A stretch of 64,000 nt of DNA from the NCBI RefSeq assembly GCF_000012125.1, contig NC_007429.1:682001-746000 (forward strand), read 5' to 3'. Source of the DNA: Chlamydia trachomatis A/HAR-13. Lineage in GTDB: Bacteria > Chlamydiota > Chlamydiia > Chlamydiales > Chlamydiaceae. How positions within the stretch are numbered: position 1 is the first letter of the stretch; each line of letters starts with the position of its first letter. The position numbers were made by a program, and so were the translations under genes. The notes beneath the pieces are model-generated. The model saw only the letters and a program-made list of their open reading frames with translations. It made no database searches and had not been told where the DNA came from. Of the stretch, positions 35,150 to 43,998 are shown one piece after another.

Positions 35150-36133
35150 ATGGAAAAGAATTATTATGCTTTAGCGTATTACTACTTTGGTCCTGTAAGC
35201 AACCCTCATGAAGAAATTGCTTTACACAAGCAATTATTCAAAACTATGGATGTTTCTTGCCGGATTTACATCTCTGAAGAAGGGATTAACGGTCAGTTTA
35301 GCGGCTATCAGCCAGACGCAGAACGCTATATGGCTTGGCTGAAACAACGCCCAGATTTTGCCTCGATTAAATTCAAAATCCACCATATTGAAGAGAATAT
35401 CTTCCCTAGAGTTACAGTGAAGTATCGTAAAGAACTCGTTGCTTTAGGATGCTCTGTCGATACAACAAAACAAGGAAAACACATTTCCCCTGAAGAGTGG
35501 CATGAAAAACTCCAAGAGAATCGTTGCTTAGTCTTAGATGTTCGAAATAACTACGAGTGGAAAATCGGTCATTTTGAAAATGCTGTTCTCCCTGATATTG
35601 AAACGTTCCGAGAATTTCCCGATTACGCTGATCGTCTAGCCAAAGAGCATGATCCTGCAAAAACTCCTGTCATGATGTATTGCACTGGAGGTATTCGTTG
35701 TGAACTCTACTCCGCTCTTCTTTTAGAGAAAGGCTTTAAAGAAGTGTACCAACTGGATGGAGGCGTGATCGCCTATGGATTAAAAATGGGAACAGGAAAA
35801 TGGAGAGGTAAACTCTTTGTTTTCGATGACCGGATGGCTATGCCTATCGATGAAGCGGATCCTAACGTGTCTCCTATTGCTCGTTGCTCTCTTTGCAACA
35901 CAGATTCAGATACCTACTACAATTGTGCAAACACAGACTGTAACAACCTCTTTATTTGCTGTGAGTCTTGTATCGCTACCCATAAAGGATGTTGTTCAGA
36001 AGAATGCTCTCAAGCTCCTCGTATTCGAGCTTTCTCTGCAGAGAGAGGAAACAAACCTTTCCGTAGAAAACACCTTTGTCCAACAATTGAACAGAGCTGT
36101 TGCCTAAAAGAACAAGAAAACCAACCAGCATAA
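35150..36133 (+). CDS. trhO: tRNA U34 hydroxylase TrhO (YceA), rhodanese family
   Basis: 327 aa. Ribosome site AGGATG. N-terminal acylphosphatase-like domain (YYALAYYYFGPVSNP, ISEEGINGQFSGY), then a rhodanese domain with CLVLDVRNNYEWKIGHFENAV and the active-site loop MMYCTGGIRCELYSA (catalytic Cys). The C-terminal tail is Cys-rich (CSLCNTDSD, CANTDCNNLFICCESC, CCSEEC) and probably binds zinc. The enzyme makes 5-hydroxyuridine at the wobble position in an oxygen-dependent reaction, the first step to mo5U or cmo5U. Family function from E. coli YceA. Confidence 0.92.
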   Translation: MEKNYYALAYYYFGPVSNPHEEIALHKQLFKTMDVSCRIYISEEGINGQFSGYQPDAERYMAWLKQRPDFASIKFKIHHIEENIFPRVTVKYRKELVALGCSVDTTKQGKHISPEEWHEKLQENRCLVLDVRNNYEWKIGHFENAVLPDIETFREFPDYADRLAKEHDPAKTPVMMYCTGGIRCELYSALLLEKGFKEVYQLDGGVIAYGLKMGTGKWRGKLFVFDDRMAMPIDEADPNVSPIARCSLCNTDSDTYYNCANTDCNNLFICCESCIATHKGCCSEECSQAPRIRAFSAERGNKPFRRKHLCPTIEQSCCLKEQENQPA

Positions 36134-36138
36134 AAAAA

Positions 36139-36165
36139 GAGACGCCCATGTTCTGTGGGCGCCTC
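36139..36165 (-). terminator. Terminator between trhO and ispA
   Basis: GAG-A-CGCCCA / TGGGCG-C-CTC, a 10-bp stem with one mismatch and a 7-nt loop; on the minus strand it is followed by TTTTTTTA. It serves ispA (minus), and its stem also follows the trhO stop closely. Confidence 0.82.
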
Positions 36166-36204
36166 TTCCAAAGTCTTCTGCAGCCAGGCTAGCATAAAAT
36201 GTAT

Positions 36205-37080
36205 TTATTTCCATCCACAAAACACATTTTTGCACAACATCTCTAGCGGCTCCAAACACTCCAATCCCCTCTCCTGCAATAGGTGGAGATTTTTAATACA
36301 GGATTCAAAAGAATGGTCTAGCAACTCTTTTGCTGCCACTTCTCCGAATAATAACGCATAGTTCATATGTTTCTCTTCCTGATCATCTTGACTAAGATCG
36401 GCAAGATCATCACGTATTTGGAAAAGTAACCCAAAATGTTCAGCAAATTCAGCTACTAAAGTGGAGCTTTCCCGTTCTCCTCCTCCAAACAACCATCCTG
36501 ATACGCAAGCAATTTCAAAAAGAGCTCCCGTTTTCTTTTTAATAATCCCTAATACGTTCTCTTTGGAGAAATCATGAAAAAATATATCTTCATATTGGCC
36601 TCCTAAAATTCCTCCTATGCCAAAACGCAACTCAATCAGCTCCAAAATATCTTCGTAAGCCTCTTCTACATCTTGTTCACAAGAAACTACAGCTTTTAGC
36701 GCTTTTGCATTCTTACGAATTCGTGCATAAGCAGCTGGAATAAGAGCATACGAAGCCAGGAGAGCCGAAGCTTCATCAAAAGCTTTGTGAACCGAAGGCT
36801 TGCCTCTACGCATATCATCATCGTCCATACACGGCAAGTCATCGGCTATTAACGTAGATGTATGGATATACTCAATAGCAATGGCGGTATCCAAGACATC
36901 TCGCTCTTTATGGACACCTTCCGCAAACAAACCAACAAGCAAGGGACGAACGCGTTTCCCCCCTCCTAAAAGGGCATACTCTATTGGGTCTCTTAATCCA
37001 CCCTGAGTGTTACCGAAATCTCCCAAAGAATCGCGAAGCTTTTTTTCTACTTTCGATCGATAAACGCTGAAATAATCCAT
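36205..37080 (-). CDS. ispA: Polyprenyl (farnesyl/geranylgeranyl) diphosphate synthase
   Basis: 291 aa. First aspartate-rich motif DDLPCMDDDDMRRGKPSVHK near residue 80, lid region LLGGGKRVRPLL, second motif FQIRDDLADLSQD. Two residues between the Asp pairs (DDxxxxDDDD-type FARM) match bacterial FPP/GGPP synthases. It condenses isopentenyl diphosphate with allylic diphosphates to make precursors of undecaprenyl phosphate and quinones. Product length cannot be fixed by eye. Downstream of CT629 on the same strand. Confidence 0.92.
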   Translation of the reverse strand: MDYFSVYRSKVEKKLRDSLGDFGNTQGGLRDPIEYALLGGGKRVRPLLVGLFAEGVHKERDVLDTAIAIEYIHTSTLIADDLPCMDDDDMRRGKPSVHKAFDEASALLASYALIPAAYARIRKNAKALKAVVSCEQDVEEAYEDILELIELRFGIGGILGGQYEDIFFHDFSKENVLGIIKKKTGALFEIACVSGWLFGGGERESSTLVAEFAEHFGLLFQIRDDLADLSQDDQEEKHMNYALLFGEVAAKELLDHSFESCIKNLHLLQERGLECLEPLEMLCKNVFCGWK

Positions 37081-37135
37081 ATCTAAGCAACTGCCTTCTT
37101 TTTCTCATCAACCTTTGTTTGACAAAGGTTGTTTC

Positions 37136-37753
37136 TTAGTAAATGGTTTGATTAGGAAGAATCTTTGTAGCACTGGCTACATAACATCCTGGATTAAGTA
37201 CGGTATTACACCCAACACTTACTCCTCTACCTAGGAAAGCTCCTAACTTTTTCCGTTTTGTATTACAACGCTCTCCAGAATGATGGAAGAAAATGGTTTT
37301 GCCATCTAATCTAAAGTTTGCACAACGAACTCCTGCCCCTAGATTCACTCTGGAACCAAAAACAGAATCTCCTACATAAGCAAAGTGAGCAGCTTTCGCG
37401 TGATGCCCTAAATAGCTGTTTTTAATCTCAGAACAGTGTCCTATAACGCAATGTGAGCTAGTTATTACACCGCCTCGAATATATGCACCATGACGCACTT
37501 GCGTATAGGGACCGATAATACAAGGACCACAAATATAAGCCCCAGATTCTACGTAAGCTCCTTCTTGGATTTCGATAGTCTCTTTATTTTTTAGATACAC
37601 CCCTTCTTCAAGATGCCCATGGATTCCTGAAAAAGTATGAGAAGCTAGTTTCTCTTCTAACAAAGTCAAAATAGACCAAACAAATTCAGCTTGGCTTACG
37701 ATCTCTGGATAAAGAAACTCTTCTGGTGAAAATAAGGAGGATGATAAAACCAT
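37136..37753 (-). CDS. Left-handed beta-helix acyltransferase-like protein (CT629, 'GlmU')
   Basis: 205 aa. After a 50-residue helical N-terminus the chain is a left-handed beta-helix of hexapeptide repeats: EIQEGAYVESGAYICGPCII, GPYTQVRHGAYIRGGVITSS, then GSRVNLGAGVRCANFRLDGK, ending VGCNTVLNPGCYVASAT. The N-terminal pyrophosphorylase domain of GlmU (GxGxGTRM) is absent, so the usual GlmU label covers at most an acetyltransferase half. A sugar-nucleotide acyltransferase is likely; the substrate is unknown. Located between chxR and ispA on one strand. Confidence 0.78.
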   Translation of the reverse strand: MVLSSSLFSPEEFLYPEIVSQAEFVWSILTLLEEKLASHTFSGIHGHLEEGVYLKNKETIEIQEGAYVESGAYICGPCIIGPYTQVRHGAYIRGGVITSSHCVIGHCSEIKNSYLGHHAKAAHFAYVGDSVFGSRVNLGAGVRCANFRLDGKTIFFHHSGERCNTKRKKLGAFLGRGVSVGCNTVLNPGCYVASATKILPNQTIY

Positions 37754-37805
37754 AACTAAGCTCCTGATACAAGCATAGCTAGGTATTTAAACACCCTCTG
37801 GGGTT

Positions 37806-38489
37806 TTAAGAAAGCTTTGTATCTTGTTGAGAGAATTTTTTATCTCCATCATCTGAAAATAGATACCCAACACCTCGTAAGGTGACAATTCTACTTCCAT
37901 AAGCTCCTAACTTTTTCCTTAAAGAAGCTATGTGTACGTCTACATTCCTTGCTACAATCGCTTTGGCATGATTCTTAATTTCTTCAAGAAGATGTTTTCG
38001 TAAACAAAGTTGTCCTTTGTTAATAAGAAGTCGTTTCAAAATACCAGACTCCGATGGTGTTAAATGAACACTCCCTTCTGGAGTTTCTACTGTGAGCTTC
38101 AATACATGAAATACATTAGGCCCAAAACGAATACTTTCCGGAACAGAATGTAGCGAATGCTGAGAAAGAAACAAACTGATTGCGGATTTTAAAATTCTAG
38201 GAGTAATAGGCCGAATTAAATACCAAAAACCACGATCCAAAAGATCAACACTAGTTTCTTCATCAAAAAAATCTAAAAGAACTAAAACAAAACTACCTTC
38301 TAAAGATTTTGGAGAACGAACCTCTCTTGGAAGCAATGAATATTCGCAGACAACCAAGTCTGCGGACAGTTCTTGTTTATATTGCTGCCCAATAGTGCAC
38401 CGATACTCTTCAGGATTAAGCAATTCTTTTGTTTGAAAAAATAAATCCCAATTTTCACTTACTAGTAACACATGTTTAGGCCCTGCCAT
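37806..38489 (-). CDS. chxR: ChxR, atypical OmpR-type response regulator
   Basis: 227 aa. N-terminal receiver-like domain and C-terminal winged helix (HLTPSESGILKRLLINKGQL, VARNVDVHIASLRKKLGAYGSRIVTLRGVGYLFS). The phospho-acceptor aspartate is missing: the beta-3 end reads LVVCEYSLLP, with Glu where Asp is expected, and the acidic pocket residues are absent. ChxR is known as a constitutively active homodimeric activator of mid-late genes, including its own, without a sensor kinase. No kinase gene is near, in agreement. Confidence 0.95.
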   Translation of the reverse strand: MAGPKHVLLVSENWDLFFQTKELLNPEEYRCTIGQQYKQELSADLVVCEYSLLPREVRSPKSLEGSFVLVLLDFFDEETSVDLLDRGFWYLIRPITPRILKSAISLFLSQHSLHSVPESIRFGPNVFHVLKLTVETPEGSVHLTPSESGILKRLLINKGQLCLRKHLLEEIKNHAKAIVARNVDVHIASLRKKLGAYGSRIVTLRGVGYLFSDDGDKKFSQQDTKLS

Positions 38490-38667
38490 ATAAATAAACC
38501 CATTGAACTATTAGATTACCTAATACAACAAAAATAGTTTTTTCAAAGAGCCTCAGAAAAAAAACCGATATCTTCAGACTTTTTTTCAAGTTTAGACTAC
38601 ACTTGTTCTGTGATAAACAGCTCATTCTCTGCTTTATCTAGTTTTTGATCGAAAAATTTGAGAGAAA

Positions 38668-38922
38668 ATGAAAACGTTAATTGATAACAACATCGTCAGA
38701 TTCAAAAATATTTCTAAAACCAAACAGGGTATTTTCGTTAATTTTCAAGTTAAAGGAGAGAGAGGGGGGGCTTCCTTTACAGCTTCTATAGCCGTTGATA
38801 TCGATGCAGCTGATGTTTCTGCAGGAGATTCTTTAGAAACCATTATAGAACGCTGTGCTCTTATTGGTATTCGGGAATTTCAAAAATGCGAGTTTCAGTT
38901 TGAAGGAATTATTTGTTTATAA
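38668..38922 (+). CDS. Small conserved protein of unknown function (CT631)
   Basis: 84 aa. GAGAG precedes the ATG by 6 bases. An alternating hydrophobic pattern (IVRFKNISKTKQGIFVNFQV, GASFTASIAVDID) suggests a small beta-rich fold followed by a helix (SLETIIERCALIGIREFQKC). No signal peptide or membrane segment. Divergent from chxR across 178 bp, so it could be under ChxR control; that is inference from position. No family recognised. Confidence 0.75.
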   Translation: MKTLIDNNIVRFKNISKTKQGIFVNFQVKGERGGASFTASIAVDIDAADVSAGDSLETIIERCALIGIREFQKCEFQFEGIICL

Positions 38923-38961
38923 CAGGTTTCCAAAAACTTATATTCGTTGTATTTAAATAGC

Positions 38962-38989
38962 TTGACTTTGAAAGTTTTTACTGTAAAAC
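38962..38989 (+). promoter_or_regulatory. Candidate sigma-66 promoter of tRNA-Pro
   Basis: TTGACT (38962-38967), 16-bp spacer, TAAAAC (38984-38989), 33 bp before the tRNA-Pro 5' end. The -35 is near consensus, the -10 weak. Confidence 0.4.
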
Positions 38990-39021
38990 TGTGGTCGGTT
39001 AATACCCCTTATTTCTATTTT

Positions 39022-39095
39022 CTGGATGTAGCGCAGCCTGGTAGCGCACTTGCATGGGGTGCAAGGGGGCGGAGGTTCAAATCCTCTCATCCAGA
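39022..39095 (+). tRNA. tRNA-Pro (anticodon GGG)
   Basis: A 74-nt cloverleaf. Acceptor CTGGATG / CATCCAG with discriminator A, anticodon arm CTTGC-ATGGGGT-GCAAG (anticodon GGG), T arm GGAGG-TTCAAAT-CCTCT with one G.U. CCA is not encoded. It lies convergent with thyX, 7 bp from its stop. Confidence 0.95.
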
Positions 39096-39102
39096 ACTTT
39101 CT

Positions 39103-40692
39103 TTAAGACTTTTTACGCGATTCTTGTTGTAATCTTCCTAGGTCAGTCTCTGAGTAGTCGACAAACTTCAAGAACAGCTCGTAAGCTGGATGAAACTGAA
39201 TAACCTCTCTAGCCATATCTATAGCAATTTTACGATAGCTTTCATGCCCTTGTGGTTGAGAGCGTAACTCACAAAGCCACTGCAAACCTCTAGCGTTGAT
39301 ATGGAAAAGCCATCGAATATTGTAAGCTAAAGGAACCACATATTGTGCTTCTTCTGGGAACTCTTCTGCTATTAGACGATACGCTTGATCAGCTTTTTCC
39401 ATAGCTTCTCTGAAGGGAGCTTCCATAGGAGTGTCGATCAATTGTGAAGGCATCGTGTAACCCAATTTTGTCGTCAAAAGCTGTCTTTCTTGAGTTAGGA
39501 TACGATGTCTTTGTAAATCCCGATAGGCTCCAAAATCCGCTGTAATATCAAAAGCAAACTCAGCACATTCCAATCCGCGAGGGGATTTGTGCCGCCGATT
39601 CTCTCGGAAAGAAGCTCCCGACTCTAAGATACGCATGAGATCTTCATTAGGAATATTGCGACAAATATCTAACAGCTCTGCATAAGTGTGTTCCGAGTAG
39701 GGGAACATGTAGGCTGCAGCAATTTTGTATAACCCGTCTGGATCTCCGTATACTAATTTTACACCAGCCTCTTTCGAAATTTCTCTCTCTTCCCCGTAAC
39801 GATGTGCAAAACTTTTTAATTGTTCTTTTAAAGCCCGACGGTAATCCACCATAGCTTGGTGATGATAATGATGAGACTCTGCGCGGCTTACAAAAGAGGG
39901 AATTATTTTCATTAATTCTGTTAAGGACTGCTCTCCAATATTGCGTACCTCAACCAAACTATTGTCTTGCAAACGGTGTAGCAAGTTCTGCCAAAACCGG
40001 CCATTACCAAAAAAACCTAAATTTGTGAGTGTCGCTGCAGGTAGCAAACCTCGTAAACAGTCTAATACTTTAGCTCGTAAAGAAACTGTATACGCTGATT
40101 GAGAAACTTCTGGATCTTTAGGGTATAGTTTCTCGAAATGGGAACGAACCTGAGGGATAAGATCGGAGTATGTGTTGAATAGGAAATCACAAGTATCCAA
40201 AAAGACGTCTTTAAAGGCCGAGGTCATCAAAATAGGGTCTCGGTAATATAAATACTCCCCGTTAACTTTTTGATCGAAATAAACGTATCTAGACGATTTT
40301 TCTAGGGGGGACCCTCCAATCCGAGCATCTTCTAAAATTTTTGCTGCGAGCATGGATACTTGTTCCAGAGCAAGATGCGCTCCTCCCAACTCTCCAACAG
40401 AATCATCACCAAAGTTGTCTAAAACGCGACGATAGAAGTCCGCAGCTTTTTGGATCCCCAACTCACAATCTTGTTGGTCATCATCAAGAAAATTACCGCC
40501 TTCCCCATCTAAAAATTCTTTCAAAAGAAGCGCTCGCAACCCCAGAGTCGATCTGGAATATTTTGAAAATAAAGCGCCTTTAACCACTTCTGGAAGGTTT
40601 TTCAAAGCAAATATAGGCGAGTCTAAATTCGTCACAAAATGCGATAAACGCGCTCTTTGCTCCTCAGAAAAACCACCCTCTTTGCTCAACAT
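39103..40692 (-). CDS. thyX: Flavin-dependent thymidylate synthase, long tandem form (CT632)
   Basis: 529 aa, about twice a normal ThyX (220-250 aa). AGGAG 7 bases before the ATG. The C-terminal half holds the ThyX motif ([20 protein letters not shown]), here RHR with Thr/Glu in place of the usual Ser pattern. The N-terminal half has a second, divergent copy ([19 protein letters not shown] ... KSSRYVYFD). A chlamydial FAD-dependent thymidylate synthase of this type has been studied biochemically. It makes dTMP from dUMP with methylenetetrahydrofolate, yielding THF directly, which links it to the folate unit in this window. It flanks the putative origin. Confidence 0.88.
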
Positions 40693-40977
40693 AAGAAAAC
40701 TCCTATAAAGCAGATTAGCCTACCACACATAACAAAACACTCAAAGTTTTTCAGCAAAAAGCTTGTTGAAAAACTTGTTGACCACCTGTTTACAAATAGG
40801 CATAACTTTTTGTTCTAAACAATTTAAACAAGCTGTGAACAAAGTTATGAACATTATTTTCACAGCTTTTTCTCTCGAAATAACAATGTTATAAACAATT
40901 TCCACACTCCTTAAAGAAGAAGAAACTAATAAATATCTCTACGAATCTTCTTCTAGGGGGGTGGAAACTTTCGATAA
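40693..40977. other. Putative chromosomal origin of replication (oriC)
   Basis: 285 bp without a gene, very AT-rich, directly upstream of hemB. It holds five related 9-mers: CTGTGAACA (40833-40841), TTATGAACA (40845-40853), TTATAAACA (40889-40897) on the plus strand, and TTGTAAACA (40788-40796) and TTTAGAACA (40811-40819) on the minus. They resemble the DnaA box TTATCCACA but share an AACA end. CTTGTTGA occurs twice at 12-bp spacing (40762, 40774). The strand base skew reverses here. Position upstream of hemB matches the origin predicted in chlamydial genomes, as I recall. The hemB promoter must also be here. Confidence 0.65.
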
Positions 40978-40989
40978 GTGTACAACTTT

Positions 40990-42006
40990 ATGACAAGGCT
41001 TCCATTACTAAAACGACCTCGCAGAAACCGAAAAAGTGCAGCCGTTCGATCTATAATTCAAGAAACCCAACTCTGTTCTAGTGACTTGATCTGGCCCATC
41101 TTTCTTAAAGATGGCTCTGGAATTCGAGAAGAAATAAAGAGTATGCCTGGAGTATACAGATGGAGTTTAGACATGGTCTCTAAAGAGTTAGAGAGACTTT
41201 GTACGATAGGATTGAAAGCTGTTATCCTCTTTCCTGTAATTGATGCTAATAAAAAAGAACAATTTGGATCCTATGCGTCGCATCCTTACAACATTGTTTG
41301 TAAAGGGATTCAAGCGATAAAAAAATCTTTTCCAGAATTATGTGTCATCAGTGACATAGCTTTAGATCCTTTTACAACCAGTGGTCACGATGGGATTTTT
41401 CATAATAACTACGTTATCAATGATGAAAGTGTCCGTGTATATGGGGGTATCGCTGTCATGCATGCGGAAATGGGAGCAGATATTGTTGCTCCTAGCGATA
41501 TGATGGATGGGAGAGTGAAGCATATTCGAGAGCAGATGGATCAGATGGGGTTTGTCAACACGGGTATTCTCTCGTACAGTGCAAAATATGTATCTGCATT
41601 GTATGGCCCATTTCGGGATGCTCTTTCTTCACATCTTCAGTCTGGAGATAAGCGTACATATCAAATGGATCCTGCCAATGTTCAAGAAGCGTTGCTAGAG
41701 TGTCAGTTAGATGAAGAAGAAGGCGCTGATATGGTGATGATAAAACCCGCAGGTTTTTATCTAGATGTAATCGTTAAAGCGAGAGAAAATACCCATCTTC
41801 CGGTGGTAGCCTATCAAGTCAGCGGGGAATTTTCTATGATTATGGCTGCTTGCCTTCATGGGTGGTTAAACAAAGAAAGTGTAATAAAAGAATCTTTATT
41901 AGCGATTAAGAGAGCTGGTGCAACAGCTATAATTAGTTACGCAACACCATGGGTTTTAGAATGGCTAGCTAAAGATGCTCTTCCCTTTGAGAGAAGTGTT
42001 CTTTGA
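40990..42006 (+). CDS. hemB: Porphobilinogen synthase (delta-aminolevulinate dehydratase)
   Basis: 338 aa from ATG 40990; an in-frame GTG at 40978 is an alternative, and neither has a near Shine-Dalgarno. Schiff-base lysines lie in [15 protein letters not shown] and [12 protein letters not shown]. The metal site reads [15 protein letters not shown], aspartate-rich without the cysteines of zinc enzymes, so it is the magnesium/potassium type. It joins two 5-aminolevulinates to porphobilinogen in heme synthesis. First gene right of the origin and convergent with nqrA. Confidence 0.93.
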   Translation: MTRLPLLKRPRRNRKSAAVRSIIQETQLCSSDLIWPIFLKDGSGIREEIKSMPGVYRWSLDMVSKELERLCTIGLKAVILFPVIDANKKEQFGSYASHPYNIVCKGIQAIKKSFPELCVISDIALDPFTTSGHDGIFHNNYVINDESVRVYGGIAVMHAEMGADIVAPSDMMDGRVKHIREQMDQMGFVNTGILSYSAKYVSALYGPFRDALSSHLQSGDKRTYQMDPANVQEALLECQLDEEEGADMVMIKPAGFYLDVIVKARENTHLPVVAYQVSGEFSMIMAACLHGWLNKESVIKESLLAIKRAGATAIISYATPWVLEWLAKDALPFERSVL

Positions 42007-42031
42007 AGAACTTTGTGCAGCACCGAGATGT

Positions 42032-43429
42032 TTACGAGGAGGTTACCACATTCTCTTTTGCGTAGCGTAAAAGAGATTCTTTGACGATAGAGAACATCTC
42101 GGTCTTAGAAGGATCTATGAATGTGGGGAGAGCAAAATCTTCTGGAGCAACTTCTAAGAGCCCTAGGCGACACGCTTCTTCAAAGTTTTGTGTTTCCAAA
42201 GCTTTAATAATAAGAGCTACAGGAACCGGGATTGCTGAAACACGCTCATAGATTTCAGCATCAATAATGGGCCGTTTTTCTCCATGCATGTTAGTATCCA
42301 TATCCATGAAGACCCGTTTTCTCTTGAAAAAACCAGATAGATAGGTTCGTGTGACTGTAAGTTTATTCCAACCTAAGCGCAAGAAACTGAAAGATTCACG
42401 AGTTTTAGGATTAGGAAGAAGTGTTATGGTATGGTCTCTCATACCTAAACAAGGATTTTCTTCTTTTTTACATAATCTTCCTGTAAGAGGATCTCCAGAA
42501 ATAAGGGTAATCTCATCGGAAGAGAAAATGTCTTTAGGAAGAAGATCAGAGAAACTAGCGCCTTTCGCAGTAATGAGATATTTTCTTTGAGAAGGAGGAA
42601 GAGCTGATCCTGCTAAGGCAACGATTTGTTGTCCTAAAACAAAGCCTTTTAAAAATAGATGCCCTATAGATAACACCTCTTGGAAGCTAATAGTAAACAC
42701 AACATCTCTTTCGTTTCGAATACGAGCGATGTGATGAATGTGCGTTGAAGGAGATCCTGATGGGAAGGGGCCATCTATTGTGTGTAAGTGGGCTATGGAT
42801 ACGAGATCCTGGGTTGGGAGAGTTAGTCTGTCTGTAGAAATGATATGAGGCTTCAGTCCAAATAGTTTTGCTATTGCCTGAACTCCCACAACAAAAATGT
42901 AATAACCATCTTCTTTTGAAGAAAAAAGACTGAGATGTTTTTCCACAGAAGGGGTGAAAGGGCGATTATCCGCTAAGTTAATAAAAACATCTCGAGGAGA
43001 TTGTGTTGGAAGAGCTGGGATATCAAAAGGTCTTTGTTTGAAAAGAGCGAAAAGACCTTCCTTTTTAAAAACTTCTAAAAGATCTTTTTGAGTCAAAGAT
43101 TGAAGATCATAAGAAAACTTAGTTTGAGAAATACCAGGCTTCTTCTTGATGACGATCTCTAAAAGAGCACGTTTATTTCCTCTACGGATCTCTACAACCT
43201 CTCCATCAACAGGAGAGGTAATAAACACTCCTGAAAAAAGCTTGTACTCAGCCAGGGGAGAACCAGCAGTAACTTGGTCTTCTGGAGTAACCTTTACCCC
43301 TAAAGGAAGGGGAGCGAAAGGCCTCAAATCCACGGAAACATAGGTGGGGTCCACCTTACCGCAAAAACCCGATTCCTTCGGAGCTCCCTTTAAAGACAGA
43401 TCTAATCCGCGAGAAACAACTATTTTCAT
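42032..43429 (-). CDS. nqrA: Na+-translocating NADH:quinone oxidoreductase subunit A
   Basis: 465 aa, family length. Begins MKIVVSRGLDLSLKGAP and has the NqrA blocks GVKVTPEDQVTAGSPLAEYK, FITSPVDGEVVEIRRGNKRA (biotinyl-like barrel), DIPALPTQSPRDVFIN and TIDGPFPSGSPSTHIHHI. NqrA is the cytosolic quinone-associated subunit of the Na+ pump that sustains the chlamydial sodium gradient. Other nqr subunits are elsewhere. CT635 lies 21 bp upstream on the same strand, so nqrA is probably transcribed from the CT635 promoter. Confidence 0.95.
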   Translation of the reverse strand: MKIVVSRGLDLSLKGAPKESGFCGKVDPTYVSVDLRPFAPLPLGVKVTPEDQVTAGSPLAEYKLFSGVFITSPVDGEVVEIRRGNKRALLEIVIKKKPGISQTKFSYDLQSLTQKDLLEVFKKEGLFALFKQRPFDIPALPTQSPRDVFINLADNRPFTPSVEKHLSLFSSKEDGYYIFVVGVQAIAKLFGLKPHIISTDRLTLPTQDLVSIAHLHTIDGPFPSGSPSTHIHHIARIRNERDVVFTISFQEVLSIGHLFLKGFVLGQQIVALAGSALPPSQRKYLITAKGASFSDLLPKDIFSSDEITLISGDPLTGRLCKKEENPCLGMRDHTITLLPNPKTRESFSFLRLGWNKLTVTRTYLSGFFKRKRVFMDMDTNMHGEKRPIIDAEIYERVSAIPVPVALIIKALETQNFEEACRLGLLEVAPEDFALPTFIDPSKTEMFSIVKESLLRYAKENVVTSS

Positions 43430-43450
43430 ATCTCGGGATTATAGAAGTTT

Positions 43451-43885
43451 TTATAAGGGAATCCAATTTTTTTTCTTACTTTTTTTCTGAGAGGAGGATT
43501 TTGTCTTTTTTGGCGTTGGAGATTTGTGGGATGAGTGACCAATATCATTGGTTACTTCTTTGATAAGCTCTTCAGTTTCTTTTTTGTATTCATTGCAAGA
43601 GGAACGAATGTTTTCTAGAGCTCGCCACTCTTCAGGAGAAAAGTTATCTGGATTATTAGCAAAGACTTCCATTTGTTCGCGAGTCATTCCCGTCTGTTGG
43701 AGAATTTCCTGCGATCTTTTGTCTAATTCTTGGATTTTTTCCTGTGTTTTTTCAATCAGCATTTGGTAGTCCAGATCGTTGTCGTCAGTAAGAGTTGCTC
43801 CAAAGGAGGGTTCGAAGTCTATTTTATAAATAGAGAGAATTTGTTTTATAGAATCTATAATTTTTTGAGCGGAATTATTTTTCAT
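43451..43885 (-). CDS. Type III secretion chaperone of CT622/TaiP (CT635)
   Basis: 144 aa, highly charged. A helical N-terminal part (KIIDSIKQILSIYKIDFEPS, LIEKTQEKIQELDKRSQEIL) and a basic C-terminal tail rich in Lys and Ser (KKTKSSSQKKSKKKNW). CT635 has been reported to bind and stabilise the effector CT622. Its sequence is not of the classic small acidic class I chaperone form because of the basic tail. It is far from its client (27.8-29.7 kb) and co-directional with nqrA. Assignment is from recall of the CT number and context. Confidence 0.7.
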   Translation of the reverse strand: MKNNSAQKIIDSIKQILSIYKIDFEPSFGATLTDDNDLDYQMLIEKTQEKIQELDKRSQEILQQTGMTREQMEVFANNPDNFSPEEWRALENIRSSCNEYKKETEELIKEVTNDIGHSSHKSPTPKKTKSSSQKKSKKKNWIPL

Positions 43886-43998
43886 AACAAAAATCTCGAT
43901 CTTTTATTTAATAATAAAATTTTTCTTGTTTTTTGTGATGTAATATTGCTCTTTTTTGTTATTCGGCGTATATTTCCGGACTAAAAAGGGGAGCCATC

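Noticed and set aside
37136..37753. Calling CT629 a full GlmU
   Set aside because: The nucleotidyltransferase domain and its GxGxGTRM motif are absent, so the bifunctional name is not supported.
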